A stretch of 33,692 nucleotides of DNA from NCBI RefSeq assembly GCF_025766255.1, contig NW_026516896.1, forward strand, positions 1 through 33,692. Direction: 5' to 3'. Each line of letters starts with the position of its first letter. Position 1 is the first letter of the stretch. This document shows, piece after piece, positions 21,693 to 32,552 of the stretch. Source of the stretch: Zychaea mexicana. Taxonomy: Eukaryota > Mucoromycota > Mucoromycetes > Mucorales > Lichtheimiaceae. Under the pieces are notes generated by a model that had not been told where the DNA came from, searched no databases, and saw nothing but the letters and a program-made list of their open reading frames with translations. The translations under genes and the position numbers were made by a program.

Positions 21693-24600
21693 CGTAAAAG
21701 TACGGAAGAATGGACAAACTGGTAAAGAAGGAAAAAAAAGGAAAACGCGTTTTTTTGTATCCTGCTTCCTTATCTATACTTGCTCTGATCTGATTTGATT
21801 TGATATGCACAAATAATTTCCTTTTTTGGGTTGCCTTGCCCGATGATCTCTTACCACTCACATTAAAGATCCTTCTTTATGACTTATGAGACCTTTGAAG
21901 CAGACAACTGGAAGCTTGTTTTCGATGAGCTATACAGCAGAAAAAGACCTTTTTGTTGCCATGGCATTCAGAGGTCGTGACATTTCCTGTTCCTGAAAGC
22001 TGCTTGTTGCCATGTCAAGCATGTCAAAAATTTATTTTATTGTATTCGTCGCGTCACGCATTTTGGCCAATTCCGAGCGGAATGGCGGCTGTTCTCGCGA
22101 AGAGATTCGCAAAGCTTTTTTCACACAATTGCAACCAGCACAATGTACAGACTCCTGGCAACACGTACATACCAGGACCTTGTCTTTCTGCGGCTCTGTG
22201 GCCAAGTTACGATGCTTTTCGTGCAGGGTCTCCATTGTACTTTGCTATCATACTCGGCCTCTATATGCACAGACCGTTCGTGCTGGCCGTGAAAATAAAA
22301 TTGGGGGTGTAGGGAGTGTGTGGGGGGAGGACATCGGAGGGGATCCCGAGCTTGGAGACATCACTGGTACACGACGCTGCTGAATACGCTTGATAGAGTT
22401 TTCCACATCCTGGGAGGTAGACTACTTGTCCATTTTAGCCTCGCATCGAACTCAGTGGTCAGCGTGATTGACGATGATCGTAACCTGGCGAGCTTGGTCG
22501 ATGCAGAGAAATGGGATCCTTTTTAAGAAAACAAAAACCTTTCCCAATCCTTGCGGTGGATCCGCTTTTATGATGACGCTGCTCACATAAACAGTCATTA
22601 TCTCTGTAATTGTAACATATAATATAATATGCTCTACTCCTCCTACTTAATAATATGTATTACGATCCCTGGGAACATGCGTACAGTAGATCTCGAGAAG
22701 TGCAGCTAAGAAGCTCAGCGCAAAGACAAAGTCAACGGAGGAAACCAGTTTGAAAACACTGGCGTGGCCATGTACGTTACCTACTAGAAGTGGATGCGAA
22801 ACTAGTATTCAGTCACTGAGGTGTTATGTCGCCATTTTAGCGAGTAATTGGATCTGTGAACCCAAACATTCCATACCAACAGCGCCCTCTGCCAGGATAT
22901 CCACACACACACACAAACAGAGAAAGGAAGAGAGACAGAGGTTTACTAACAGTGACCGAAATTCTATGCCATTTTTGCGCATGTATGCAGTCGCCGTTGT
23001 AGATGGGCATTCGCCTAAGGGTCTGCTATTAGTGCTTTTGTGCTATAAGGAAATAGTATTGTCCGTGCAAATACATATAACAGGCAATAACTTACGCAAA
23101 GGTAATCCCCACACGAAAGGGCCACTTCGTCACAAATGCCTCTCATACCATCACCTTTGACAGACCAGGCGGGATCCACAGGTGGATGCAACATAACGCT
23201 CAGCAATGATTCGAGATTGCATGCGGCCAAGTAGACGTATAAGAAACCAAGCAAAAGATGTATCAAGACCATAGAGATAATATGCTTTTTATACGAAAAG
23301 TCATTTATTAGATTTATTATGTTTACTATGATATTTGTAGTGCTCTTAGCCACTGCTTGATAGCAATGCTTCCAGAAGCTACCACGAGGAGGTGGCACTA
23401 CTTTAGCTTCCAAAAATATTGTTCATTCAAAGAATGAATCCAAAGCCAAAGCCAAAGCTTTAGCAGGAACGATACACAGTTTATAAAAATCCAAAACCAA
23501 CAGTCAACCTGCACCTCACTTGCAAGTTTTGCTTCTCTTCATCTCCTATTCTTGTTCGTTTCCTTTGGTTCACTTGTATTCGTTGTATCGTTCGTAATCG
23601 TAGTTGTAGTTGTAGCCGTATTCGTGTTCGTACTCGTAGTAGTTGTATTCGTACTCGTAGTTGTATTCGTACTCGTAGTTGTATTCGTATTCGTATTAGT
23701 ATTAGTATTAGTATTCGTAGTTGTATCCGTATCCGTATTCGTACTCGTATTCGTACTCGTAGTTGTATTCGTAGTCGTTGATCAAAGGGCGTGCATTCAC
23801 AGGTCCATGACTGAGAACTTCATCTTCGCTGACGCGTCGGCTCCAGGTTGAAAAGGTGCCGGTAGAAGCTAAACTCCATTCTCAATGCAAGTAAGCGGGA
23901 CGGTTTCACTCGGCTTTTTGTTGGTGGTAGACCTCACAAGCCTCTTGCACACACCTAGTTGAATAGGCCCTGTGCAGCGCTAATTCCAGGTTCAACCTCC
24001 TCATGAATGCACGCATTTGAAAAATATGGGCGACAGGTCGCCATCGATAGCGTGCTGTCGTTGATCGATTCCTACAGTTGTGCTAAAGAGAAAAGAGTGA
24101 TCAGTCTGTAACCCATGATCGAGACAACAATAAGAAAATCGTTGATGAGGTTGGTGACATGACGTATGCAAAAAATTGTGGGGTTTGAAAGAGAACGCGA
24201 AAATTGAAAATGGTCCTGAAAAAACAATTTCAAGGCCTGTGATTGGCTGCAATGCTATGGCGGAATGTTATGCCGACGTTGACTGCCATGCATGTATTGA
24301 AGCTTAAATAACACCACGTCACTGGGTCTACAAATGTTACCATGGTAAAGTGCACCTATTCCCATGTTTAACTTGAATTAACGATTGGAAATATCCGCTC
24401 CTTTGTCTAAGACTTTTTACTCACATATAAATACAACTACAGTTGGACGATCTTTGAGTTTCTAACAGAGTAGAGAGTACGTTGAATAACTGGAGAAAGG
24501 AGAGAGACTCTGTGTATGTGTGTACTCATGTGCTGTACATACGGCAACAGATGATTTACTACTGTAGCTACCGTCGTTGTAGCTGTGAGACGCAGAACGA

Positions 24601-25050
24601 GCAGGAAAGCATCACCACCATCCACAGCTCAGTGGTGAATCTTCGTTTGGTTAATTATTCGCTATAAATATTAAATCTTCTAATCACTATTTATATGATA
24701 TGTCTTGTTCACTATCAATATCAAGTATGCCTATAGAAGACTATAGTCTGTCAAGTCGTATCTTTTCTTATGTACTTGATAAGAGCCAGCGGCAGAGGAT
24801 ACTTTAGACTAAATATATAATAACCCGCGCCCCTTGCTATTCCTTCCCTCTAAACTTTTATCCTATTTGAGCGACGTCACATTATCTGTTTTTACCTTCT
24901 TTATCATAATAGCGTGCAGCAAAAGAAGTGACTATTGTCCCAATGGCGCATGTCACCTAGTCTTCCAATAAATACTTTGTTGCTACGCGTGCGCGCTTAG
25001 ATTTATACATCGATCCAGCGATCTTTTGACGAGTATGTACAATACTCAGC
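21693..25050. other. Gene-poor region with simple repeats
   Basis: About 3.3 kb with no supportable gene. Open frames at 21953-22526 (both strands), 22750-23160, 23413-23015 and 24252-24001 have no recognisable motif and no convincing splice partners. Simple repeats include a CA run near 22900, three CCAAAG units at 23440-23457, and the larger minisatellite listed separately. The 22,030-22,510 stretch has several overlapping open frames on both strands and may be a worn gene fragment. Confidence 0.4.
23574..23781. repeat. GTA-phased minisatellite (Tyr-codon-like on the minus strand)
   Basis: About 200 bp in which nearly every second triplet is GTA on the plus strand (units such as GTATTC, GTACTC, GTAGTT, GTATTA). 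The minus strand therefore reads TAC alternating with GAA, GAG, AAC or GGA, a Tyr-Glu/Asn/Gly pattern. Four TAA triplets interrupt that frame near 23700, so it does not encode a continuous protein as it stands. The Val/Phe-rich plus frame is a by-product. Confidence 0.85.
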
Positions 25051-25051
25051 C

Positions 25052-25352
25052 TTTATAAAAACACCCCGTAAGCAGCTAACAAAATGGGGGTTTTCTTTGT
25101 GCCAGATTTACCTGAAAACATCAAAGCACCAATCATTGGTAACACGGCTCAGCGCATCATAAACAGTGCTTTGTTTTCAATACAAAAGCTAAAGGTCAGT
25201 ATTGTTTTATCTTATGGCGAAAATATACTGCGTTGCTAAGCAATCGAATGCTATGGTTTTATGTTCTGCAGCCTCAACATCTTATGGTAACTTTAATAAA
25301 CTACATAGCAGATCCCCGTCCTTCCTATAATTCTCTTTCCGTTATTTTTTAA
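25052..25352 (+). CDS. Candidate two-exon small protein, unknown function
   Basis: Not recognised. A TATA-like CTTTATAAAAAC at about 25052 precedes an ATG at 25084 by about 30 bp. Exon 1 (25084-25194) encodes 37 residues beginning MGVFFVPDLPENIKAPIIGN. A GTCAGT donor and a TTCTGCAG acceptor define a 77-bp intron, and exon 2 (25272-25352) continues in frame for 26 residues to TAA (64 residues less one). The amino-acid mix and phase agreement look coding, but the protein is short and ends in low-complexity DNA. It could be the 5' end of a truncated gene. The very short distance from TATA to ATG is unusual. Confidence 0.33.
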
Positions 25353-25944
25353 TTTGCTCGGTTACTACCAATAGACGTGTAACAAAAAGGTGTCAGGGAT
25401 TTTATTTTAAATGTATTGATTCAAGGTGGTTATTTGGTCCTCCACGATCCTACGATGGGTGACTTTCAATCAAGCAAGCAGCAACTACCTACATGCAAGG
25501 AATTCAGTAGACACGAATGTTTGAAAAACCTTGTTATATACATGTAGTATTATCAATCAGATCTGCAGAAAGAGGAGCAAAACATAATTGATATCATACG
25601 ATTCGTCATCGCATATCTATAAGACATGTATATTCAGTACGTACGTAGATCAATCGTAGCATGCTATTATGCACTGCTACAGTAATAATTCATCCGCTCT
25701 TATTGAAGCGATCATCCGAATAAGTATGTAGCTCTTTTTTGCCTAGTCAAGTATTGATAGTTCCTTTTATTGCTCTTTTGTTTGATTTTTTTTTCGGTCG
25801 AAGGATTCTCTGAACTGCGCTTGTTGGTTTTAGAAATGAACTTTTTACTAGGCAAATGCTTGGGTTTCTCTAGAGGACAACCATCATTTAAGCTTCATTT
25901 TTGCTGTTTTGCGTGATGAACTGCAGGTAGATTCAAGGAGTGAT
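25353..25944. other. Non-coding spacer before transposase remnant
   Basis: AT-rich sequence with no open frame of note and no recognisable repeat. It would contain the 3' flank of the transposase remnant, but no terminal inverted repeat could be identified by eye. Confidence 0.4.
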
Positions 25945-27430
25945 TTAAGCCGGACGATCACTAAAGGTCAATTCAACGCACCCTTTCCTAAAATGAAACT
26001 TACGACGACAGGGAGATCTTATAACGTAAGTTCTTGCCAGCGCTTCGTTGCGCAAGTAGTTAAAAGTTGTGGTAACGTGGAAAAAACTGGTTCGGATTGC
26101 TGGACAAAGCGAAAAGTGCTGCGATGGAAGTATTCTACGCCATTTGTCGTTCTTGTAGCATTTCATACAAGTTCTTCATGTTTCGTCGTCTTGGATCGGA
26201 TCGTACTCCCGCTGGGCGTAGCCACCATTTATCCAATTCGTTCCGTAGTGGTTTCGTACATGACTCTGGTATATGCCAAGAGTACATCTCAACGTTCCAT
26301 CGAAATAGCTTCACCCTGAATACGTTCAAATTGTTTCCAATGATGAAAGTAGCAACCCTATATATATATATATATATATGCCTCGCCACTTTTGACACCA
26401 GGAGAAAGTGTTGTTAGAAGCGATAGAAAAAATCCAGCTCTCTGGGCTTGCGGAAAGTCCATCATTATTCTACACATGGATGATTCACCAGCGTCAATCT
26501 TCTTAGTATCCAGCACCTTGAGCATTGTATTAAAGTACAAACACAATGTTCTGTACTCAAAGCACCAAAAATTGCTAGGAAAACTGGGGCATATCTTTGC
26601 AATTTTTCGTGGGAAATGACAGAATTGCACAGGTAGTAACCGTCACCAAACAAGAGTATGTGACACCTGTAAAAGTTGGTTCTTAGGGTGCATTTGATAT
26701 GCTGTTGGATGAAAGGAGAAGCAAAAGGAATGCAGAACGTATCGGAATGGATATCCAGCGGTGACCGTACAAAACCGGGAAAATCGATATTAAGCTGTCG
26801 AATTGGAGCAGCTGCCGTTTCAATGTTGGGTGCGCCCTTAGCGTTGGACCCGTTCAAAGCAAGTATGTTACGACGGCGATACGCCATTTTACGAGCGTGC
26901 TGTAAATCGACGTCGATCTCGCGCACAGGTTGTTGTGGTGGGTTCATTGCTCTCTGAGAGCTGCTACCGACAACAAGGGCCACCCTTTCGGTAAGTTTGG
27001 CGACTGATTGCTTGCTTATATGAGCTGCTTCATATTGACCATGTGATTGCGTGTCATAGTGCCGGGCAGTGCCCACCCAACGGATGAACTTGAAGTTTAC
27101 CTGGACGTCGCAGGCAATGTGTTGCATATTTCCTTTGCATTCAACACACTTTTGCCTTTAAAGGAGCGACTTAGTGCTAGCAGGTTTGACCTGATGGTCT
27201 TTTGCTTACAACAATCCTTTACGCAATGTATAGCACCAAGGGAGATCTTGGTATCATAATGCTGACTCCACCGTCAACTTTCTTCTGATTCTGTTGGTAA
27301 AGTTGCCAGCCAATGTCGGCGGGCCGTTCACATGTTCCGTCTGCTTTGGAAAGCAGGGCAATCGTGTGCTTTTTGTCGCCGTCGATCCATCTCGTAAATC
27401 CGTCCTTCATGTTGGAGAACACGTTAAAAG
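25945..27430 (-). pseudogene. MULE-like transposase remnant, several frameshifts
   Basis: Mutator-like transposases cut and paste DNA with a DDE/RNase H fold. Here similarity is spread over at least five blocks in different minus-strand frames. About 27,422-27,260 holds an N-terminal DNA-binding-like part (MKDGFTRWIDGDKKHT). About 27,250-27,145 continues in another frame (KISLGAIHCVKDC). About 27,140-26,580 has a zinc-finger-like KCVECKG...HGQYEAAH, the stretch LDIHSDTFCIPFASPF and the MULE-core-like HEKLQRYAPVFLAIFGALST. A shift then leads to YFNTMLKVLDTKKIDAG and MMDFPQAQRAGFF (about 26,560-26,420), followed by MYSWHIPE...LDKWW (about 26,300-26,200). A TA microsatellite splits the core. With this many shifts and stops no full protein can be made. 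MULE assignment rests on the pattern around the second catalytic Asp (MMDFPQAQ) and is from memory of the family. Confidence 0.6.
26359..26379. repeat. TA dinucleotide microsatellite
   Basis: About ten uninterrupted TA units lie inside the transposase remnant, between the DFPQAQ block and the C-terminal block, and contribute to its loss of frame. Confidence 0.9.
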
Positions 27431-28085
27431 CTAATCGGTGAGTTTGGTACCTTACAATCAGGTTGTTCTAGTTGAGTGCGTAGAGTAGCGAGGAACGCAA
27501 TAAAAAGACACTGGTTTTCGTGCCCTGCTTTTACTGCAACCGCCGAATCTTTCCCGATGATGAAATGGACGTTGGATTGTTTATTTTTTGCAACTTGTTG
27601 TCCTTTGATTACGAGTCGACAACGGTGAATCTCTGTATTTTGGTGTCTGCTTATTACCATCGCTACACTGCTTGAGTGTATAGCAGTTACCATGCCTTTT
27701 CAATCAAGTACAGGATTGGTACCTGAGATCCGGACTCGGGGTTCCCATATAAGAAGCGGAGATGGTGCACAAGGTGAAACACGGATCGACACTATATACT
27801 ACAGCGGCATGACAGCGACCGTGTGTGTTTCCATAGTGTCAATCCAACGATATTTCTTTTACTTTTGCTTTTGCACAGCAAAAAACAAAGGAGAAGCAGA
27901 AGGGCTCTACAAAGCCAATCACGTGATGGGGCGACTGCGCTTGAAAACCAGTCTTGACCTGCTGATCCACTAGCGTGTGACTTTTTTTGGTTTTTTGAAA
28001 AAGTATAAATACAGGTCTATTTTTCAGAGCAAGGATTTCTTTATGCAGTAGCACCAACAGATGTTTGGGGGCATCGGTGTATACT

Positions 28086-28111
28086 TTTCCCTACGGGGCC
28101 CCATAGGAAAA
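28086..28111. repeat. Imperfect palindrome centred on GGGGCCCC
   Basis: TTTTCCCTACGGGG is followed directly by CCCCATAGGAAAA. Eleven of thirteen positions in each half pair, with mismatches next to the GGGG/CCCC core and at the C89/A108 position. It could be a cruciform or binding site, or one end of a small element. Confidence 0.5.
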
Positions 28112-28156
28112 TGACAAAAAGCACATTGGTGTACACCACCAAAAGACAAAATCAAT

Positions 28157-28282
28157 AACACAAAAAGTGTTGTTGACGTCTAAACTATCTGATTGTGTGT
28201 GTTTCCTTGACCAACAAGGTGCACCACTACAAAAATAAATAAGAAAATGATAAAAATAAATAAACACAAAAAGTGTTGTTGA
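28157..28282. repeat. 20-bp direct repeats with internal hairpin
   Basis: AACACAAAAAGTGTTGTTGA occurs at 28157-28176 and again at 28263-28282, 106 bp apart and identical. Each copy contains AACAC-AAAAA-GTGTT, a 5-bp-arm inverted repeat. The sequence between them includes several AAAATAAATAA runs. Confidence 0.7.
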
Positions 28283-29490
28283 AGTTGCAAAGATCTGTTT
28301 GGTTATGGTTTCATGACTACGTATAATTTTGAAAGAGAGATTCGTAGGCTACAGTAATGGCAGCACCTTCAAGGCTGCCGTCTGACTATCAAAGCCGTTA
28401 CCCTTGTCGTTGGACTTTGTCTTCTGAATGTCAGCTCCACTGTATATAAAAAAAAGGGAGTCCTCCGTGAAGCACAGATCGTTTCGCACTGAAACATATA
28501 CTCGCTTGTCATTTTAGCAGCGTTGACTACAATGACACTGCAGCTCTTTTATTAGGCATTTTCATCGAGTTACACAATACGAACATTGATTGTTCTTGCA
28601 AAAGCGTGTACATAGTACGCACGAGATGTATTTGCAAGCGTAGATCTTAGATAAACGCTGCTTCTGCAGTTAATGAGATTGTTACATTCTGCGAAAGTAT
28701 CTATATCTACGGTTTTCTGACTTTGCACAGATGGTCTTTGCAGTTTTCAGCTTTACAAGTGCTCCTCATTACAAAGTAAATGATTTCGAGTAGAATCTTT
28801 ACCAAATAAATCATGAAGCTCTACGTGTATTTTATCTATACACGCTCTCTTGCTCAAGAGCTTTCCGATGAAGCTGGACAACCATTTTGGTGATAACATG
28901 TTCATGAAAGCCCTTCAGCAAGGCCTTAAAAGGCTTGTTGGGTGCATAGAGTACCTGCAAGCCTCCCCGTTATTTAATTGGATGCTAACTTAAACTTGTG
29001 CCTTTCTGTTGGATACTATATACTGACATGGCAACTATGTAGGTATTTCAAACATGCAGACCACAAAGCCCAAGAACAGTATTAAATCAAAATGTTAATT
29101 TAGGTGGTTTCAGATTATGCATTATATCATGCACCACGATCGTTTTTGTCGTCGTAAGGTTAGAGATGTACGCACAAACTGCCAGGATAACACACGCCAA
29201 AGCGGTCGTTCTGTATATACATCTAACATTAAAGGTTCAACTCCATACTTTTTAAACATATTACCAAAAGCACCGTCTGTAGACACTAGCACCCAAATTG
29301 CTACCCTGAAGCTACACGCATCCACAATCGTCACTCGTTAATCTCGCAGATCTTCATTCCAGTATGATACTCAAACCTCCGACAGTATCCCTCCTTATGT
29401 GGCATAAACTTATACGGAGGCATTGGTTTTGGGCTATGCCGGGTGCTTTCAATTGTGTCTTAAGTCAATGACGTTATCGCGAGACCATAT

Positions 29491-29515
29491 TCAAATTTAG
29501 GTTGTCTAAATTTGA
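29491..29515. repeat. Perfect hairpin-forming inverted repeat, copy B
   Basis: Identical to the 25-base structure at 16343-16367: 10-bp arms TCAAATTTAG/CTAAATTTGA and loop GTTGT. Confidence 0.7.
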
Positions 29516-30341
29516 GCGTACAGGTGGCTTGATAAAAGGCGTGATATTCCCGAGGGGTTGATACCATGAAATGCTATGTATAAAAAGAAGTTATATATAT
29601 TCTACGAGAATGGCTATATGCAACAATCCCTTGTCTCGACCAATTTCCTCTAGCAAAAGTAAGCGTTATTCTGAACTGATAAGAAAGATATGTTTATTCT
29701 ACCAAATGTTAGTAAGTTTACGTCCGTGGTAATGATAGCCCCTTATTCTTTTGCTTCTAGTCTAAGTTTCTGCTTTAATGCCAAGGCTGTGCTGCAGTTG
29801 CTGTTGCACTGACTCGTTGTACTTTATGATTATCCTTCGTATTTTTTTGCTTTTGTATAACGGTATTGTTGTTGTATCATTCATCAGCTACATCCGTTGT
29901 ATGATGATCTCGTCATCTCTTCTTGTGGATCACGGACGTCATTTTTGATTAGAGGTATGGATAAGTTGTTTGCGATTACAAAACTCGAGAATCTTGATTT
30001 CGTTACTGTTGTTTGAAATATTGAAAACATAACGTGGATTTTGTGACGTTAGCTACCGATGAAATTGATGGCGAAATATTAGCATGTGTTTTGATTATTG
30101 TTGTACTTACTATTAATTTTACTTTTCAAGCTTAATCCACTCGTATATGTGATGCTGATCTTATTTTTTTGAATTCAATTGTTTGTCTTCAGCCCGGAAT
30201 TGATACAAGTGCGTTCGTATCTTACGAAACGTATTGACCTTGTATCATAATTCTCCATAAGCTTGCTCTAAGTGCTGCTTTTTGTCGTGCTCGAGTTGTC
30301 TTTTTTGCACCATTTGCCTTGTATCTGTGTCTTGTATATAT

Positions 30342-30415
30342 ATTTTTTTTCTTTTTCCCTTTCTGTTTCTTTTCTGATTTTTTGTGTTTCTTTTTCTTTT
30401 CTTTTTTCTTTTCCT
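30342..30415. repeat. Degenerate pyrimidine tract, copy B
   Basis: Counterpart of the TTTTTC microsatellite of copy A, about 45 bases shorter and interrupted by G and A (for example TTTCTGTTTC and TTTTTGTGTTTC). Confidence 0.8.
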
Positions 30416-31006
30416 TATTTACGGGGTCTATCATTACCTGGAATTAACTTACCAAACATCTGTAGTGGGAATATATTCGTGAGAGATCTCGTTGACTGGT
30501 ATATAGGAACATGCAGGGCTCTACGACAAAGCAATGTGAGCACAATTGCGTAACATTAAAGGTGGATCAATTGCTTTTTGCCACTAATTCTTACCGTGAT
30601 GCTTTTCTAAATGCCTATTGCCCCTGGTATATCTTGCTGTCTGTAGCTGATTTTCTTGAAGCATGTGTCTGCATCTCTTGAGGATGCATTAAATAGCAAT
30701 ATCGTTCGGCCGCCACTTTTGCTAAAGGATGGTTTGAAGTTTTGATGAATATATGTGGTATGTCCCAATGACGTTTGTTGTAATCCTTTTAGAGCACTGC
30801 ACATTTACCCTTTTTCGTTTTCTCCACAAATATCTTATTGTCGTCGCATGATAATTGAGCGAGCAATATGGATGCTGGTCGACAATCACGTGCGTTTCAT
30901 TGATGTGCCTTGAGTGTGTATGTGCATATGTATCTTCCATCTTGACTTTGAAAGATGTATTGACTGCTTCCGCTTGCCACCGATCAGGTTTGTAGGATCG
31001 TCTCTA

Positions 31007-31462
31007 TCACCACTGTATCGTAGACTGTATACTGGTGGTAGGCTCTTCTTGATTTCCGCTTTGTTGGTATACAGTGCCGTCGTGTGGATCTGAATATGAT
31101 GGGCCACTTGATGATGACGCCTTCAAAGCCAATGTCGTGTTTGATGCGCCTTATGAGCGAGACCTTGTATTGTTTGAAATAGCTGTGTCCTGTGTTTGAT
31201 TTGCGGTTACTACAGCTGCGTTTTCATTCACCACGCGTTAACTGCCTCACAACCATAGCAAGAATGAAACCGCCACATATGATGTGATGCTAGTTTGTCA
31301 CTTACTTGTTCGCATTGGTGTCCTTGACCTTTCCTGTCGTCCAAACCCGTGATGCTTAGTTGTATGGAGGTCATCGCCAAGATTTTGAATCGCCTTTACG
31401 ATTCCTAAGAAGAGATAATAGATATGAGCATACCATTGTTTTTGACTTGATATCGGTGTCAT
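31007..31462 (-). pseudogene. Copy B counterpart of the two-exon Ser/Asn-rich candidate
   Basis: Exon 1 (31462-31306) and exon 2 (31215-31007) have exactly the same lengths and splice borders as the candidate at 18392-17936, but exon 2 has TAA where copy A has a Tyr codon in SRSYGAS. It would give a protein truncated after about 77 residues. Its status depends on whether the copy A frame is a real gene. Confidence 0.28.
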
Positions 31463-32317
31463 CAGATAATCATGCGCACTTACTTTCAATTCATAAAGTA
31501 GCAAGTAAAATGACTAATTGTGCTGCCTACGTCGTTTCCTGTCGCTCTTGTTGCCTCTGATGTGTGGTTGTCATTACGCTGCATACTATAGTATCGCCAG
31601 ATTATGTAGGTTTGACAAAAAAGCGTTCCCATGGCTTCTTGTTCCCTTCAACGATAAACAATCAGAAACGGACGAAACTTGTCATGTAATTGAAATGTTG
31701 CCGCTTGATTGTTCGATAAGTGCCAGATTCCAGGGTTTAGTTGCCACCTTCCTGCCTTGGTTGATGTTGTCGTCCGGAGCTCTTGATATCTTGTTGTGCC
31801 ATGATGAAGATCCGCTCGAAAGCTTGTTCTGTTCCCGCTGTTGTCAATTGTTACCGCAAATGCTGTTTGCCTGAGTTGTTGCCACCAAGTTGGATGTCAT
31901 CAATGCCGATGCCGACTATTTTGTTGCGTCGATGTTGTCGCATGAATAAATCTTGCTGTTTGTTGTCATAAGCAGAGGTGACTCATCATCTCGATCCGAC
32001 CTTTAGCAATTGTCATTTGCAATGTTGTCAATTCGTTCCGCTCTTGTGCTTTTCGGTTTTATGTCTACAACGTGCTGATACCGCTCTCTTTTATGTGTTG
32101 CTCCTTATATGTCCTTGCCGCCTTAATGTAACTTGTTGAGATACTCGAGTTGAACCGTCAGCCATGCTGATGCCTCTTCGTTGCTACAACTTCTTGCTTG
32201 TTATCCGTATCACTGAGTTGCGCTACTTCTTGATGTGATGATAAAATTGCTGCGCTGAAACATGTGATTCACCGTTGCACGCTTTTTCGTGATGGGCATG
32301 CATTTTGACAAGAGAAA

Positions 32318-32552
32318 ATCAAGCCAAAGACGGGATTCTCCGAATCCTCGATTCGACACAAGGGTGCTTTTGTACTCGGCTAGCCTGAAATTTGGCGCCA
32401 CCCCACCATGACGGCATGTCAGGCACATGCATACTAACCACACGCAACGACGATGTAATCAAGCCAAAGACGGGATTCTGCTAATCCACGATCAGCGCCA
32501 AGGTTTTTTTTACTCGGCTAGCCTGGAAAGCTGGCGCTCTCCCAACATGGCA
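32318..32552. repeat. Internal repeat pair with 140-bp offset, copy B
   Basis: Same two ATCAAGCCAAAGACGGGATTCT-led units as in copy A, starting at 32318 and 32458, again 140 bp apart. Confidence 0.7.

Larger units (their letters stand above)
27431..29138. other. Non-coding stretch between transposase remnant and repeat copy B
   Basis: An 89-codon minus frame (27693-27424) may be a worn 5' part of the transposase, but has no clear motif. Beyond it lie short frames without support. Structured sites near 28,086 and a 20-bp direct repeat near 28,157 and 28,263 are listed separately. A TATAAATA at about 28,003 has no downstream gene that I can support. Confidence 0.4.

Noticed and set aside
23552..23851. 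99-codon Val/Phe-rich plus-strand frame
   Set aside because: It is a by-product of the GTA-phased minisatellite, not a membrane protein gene.
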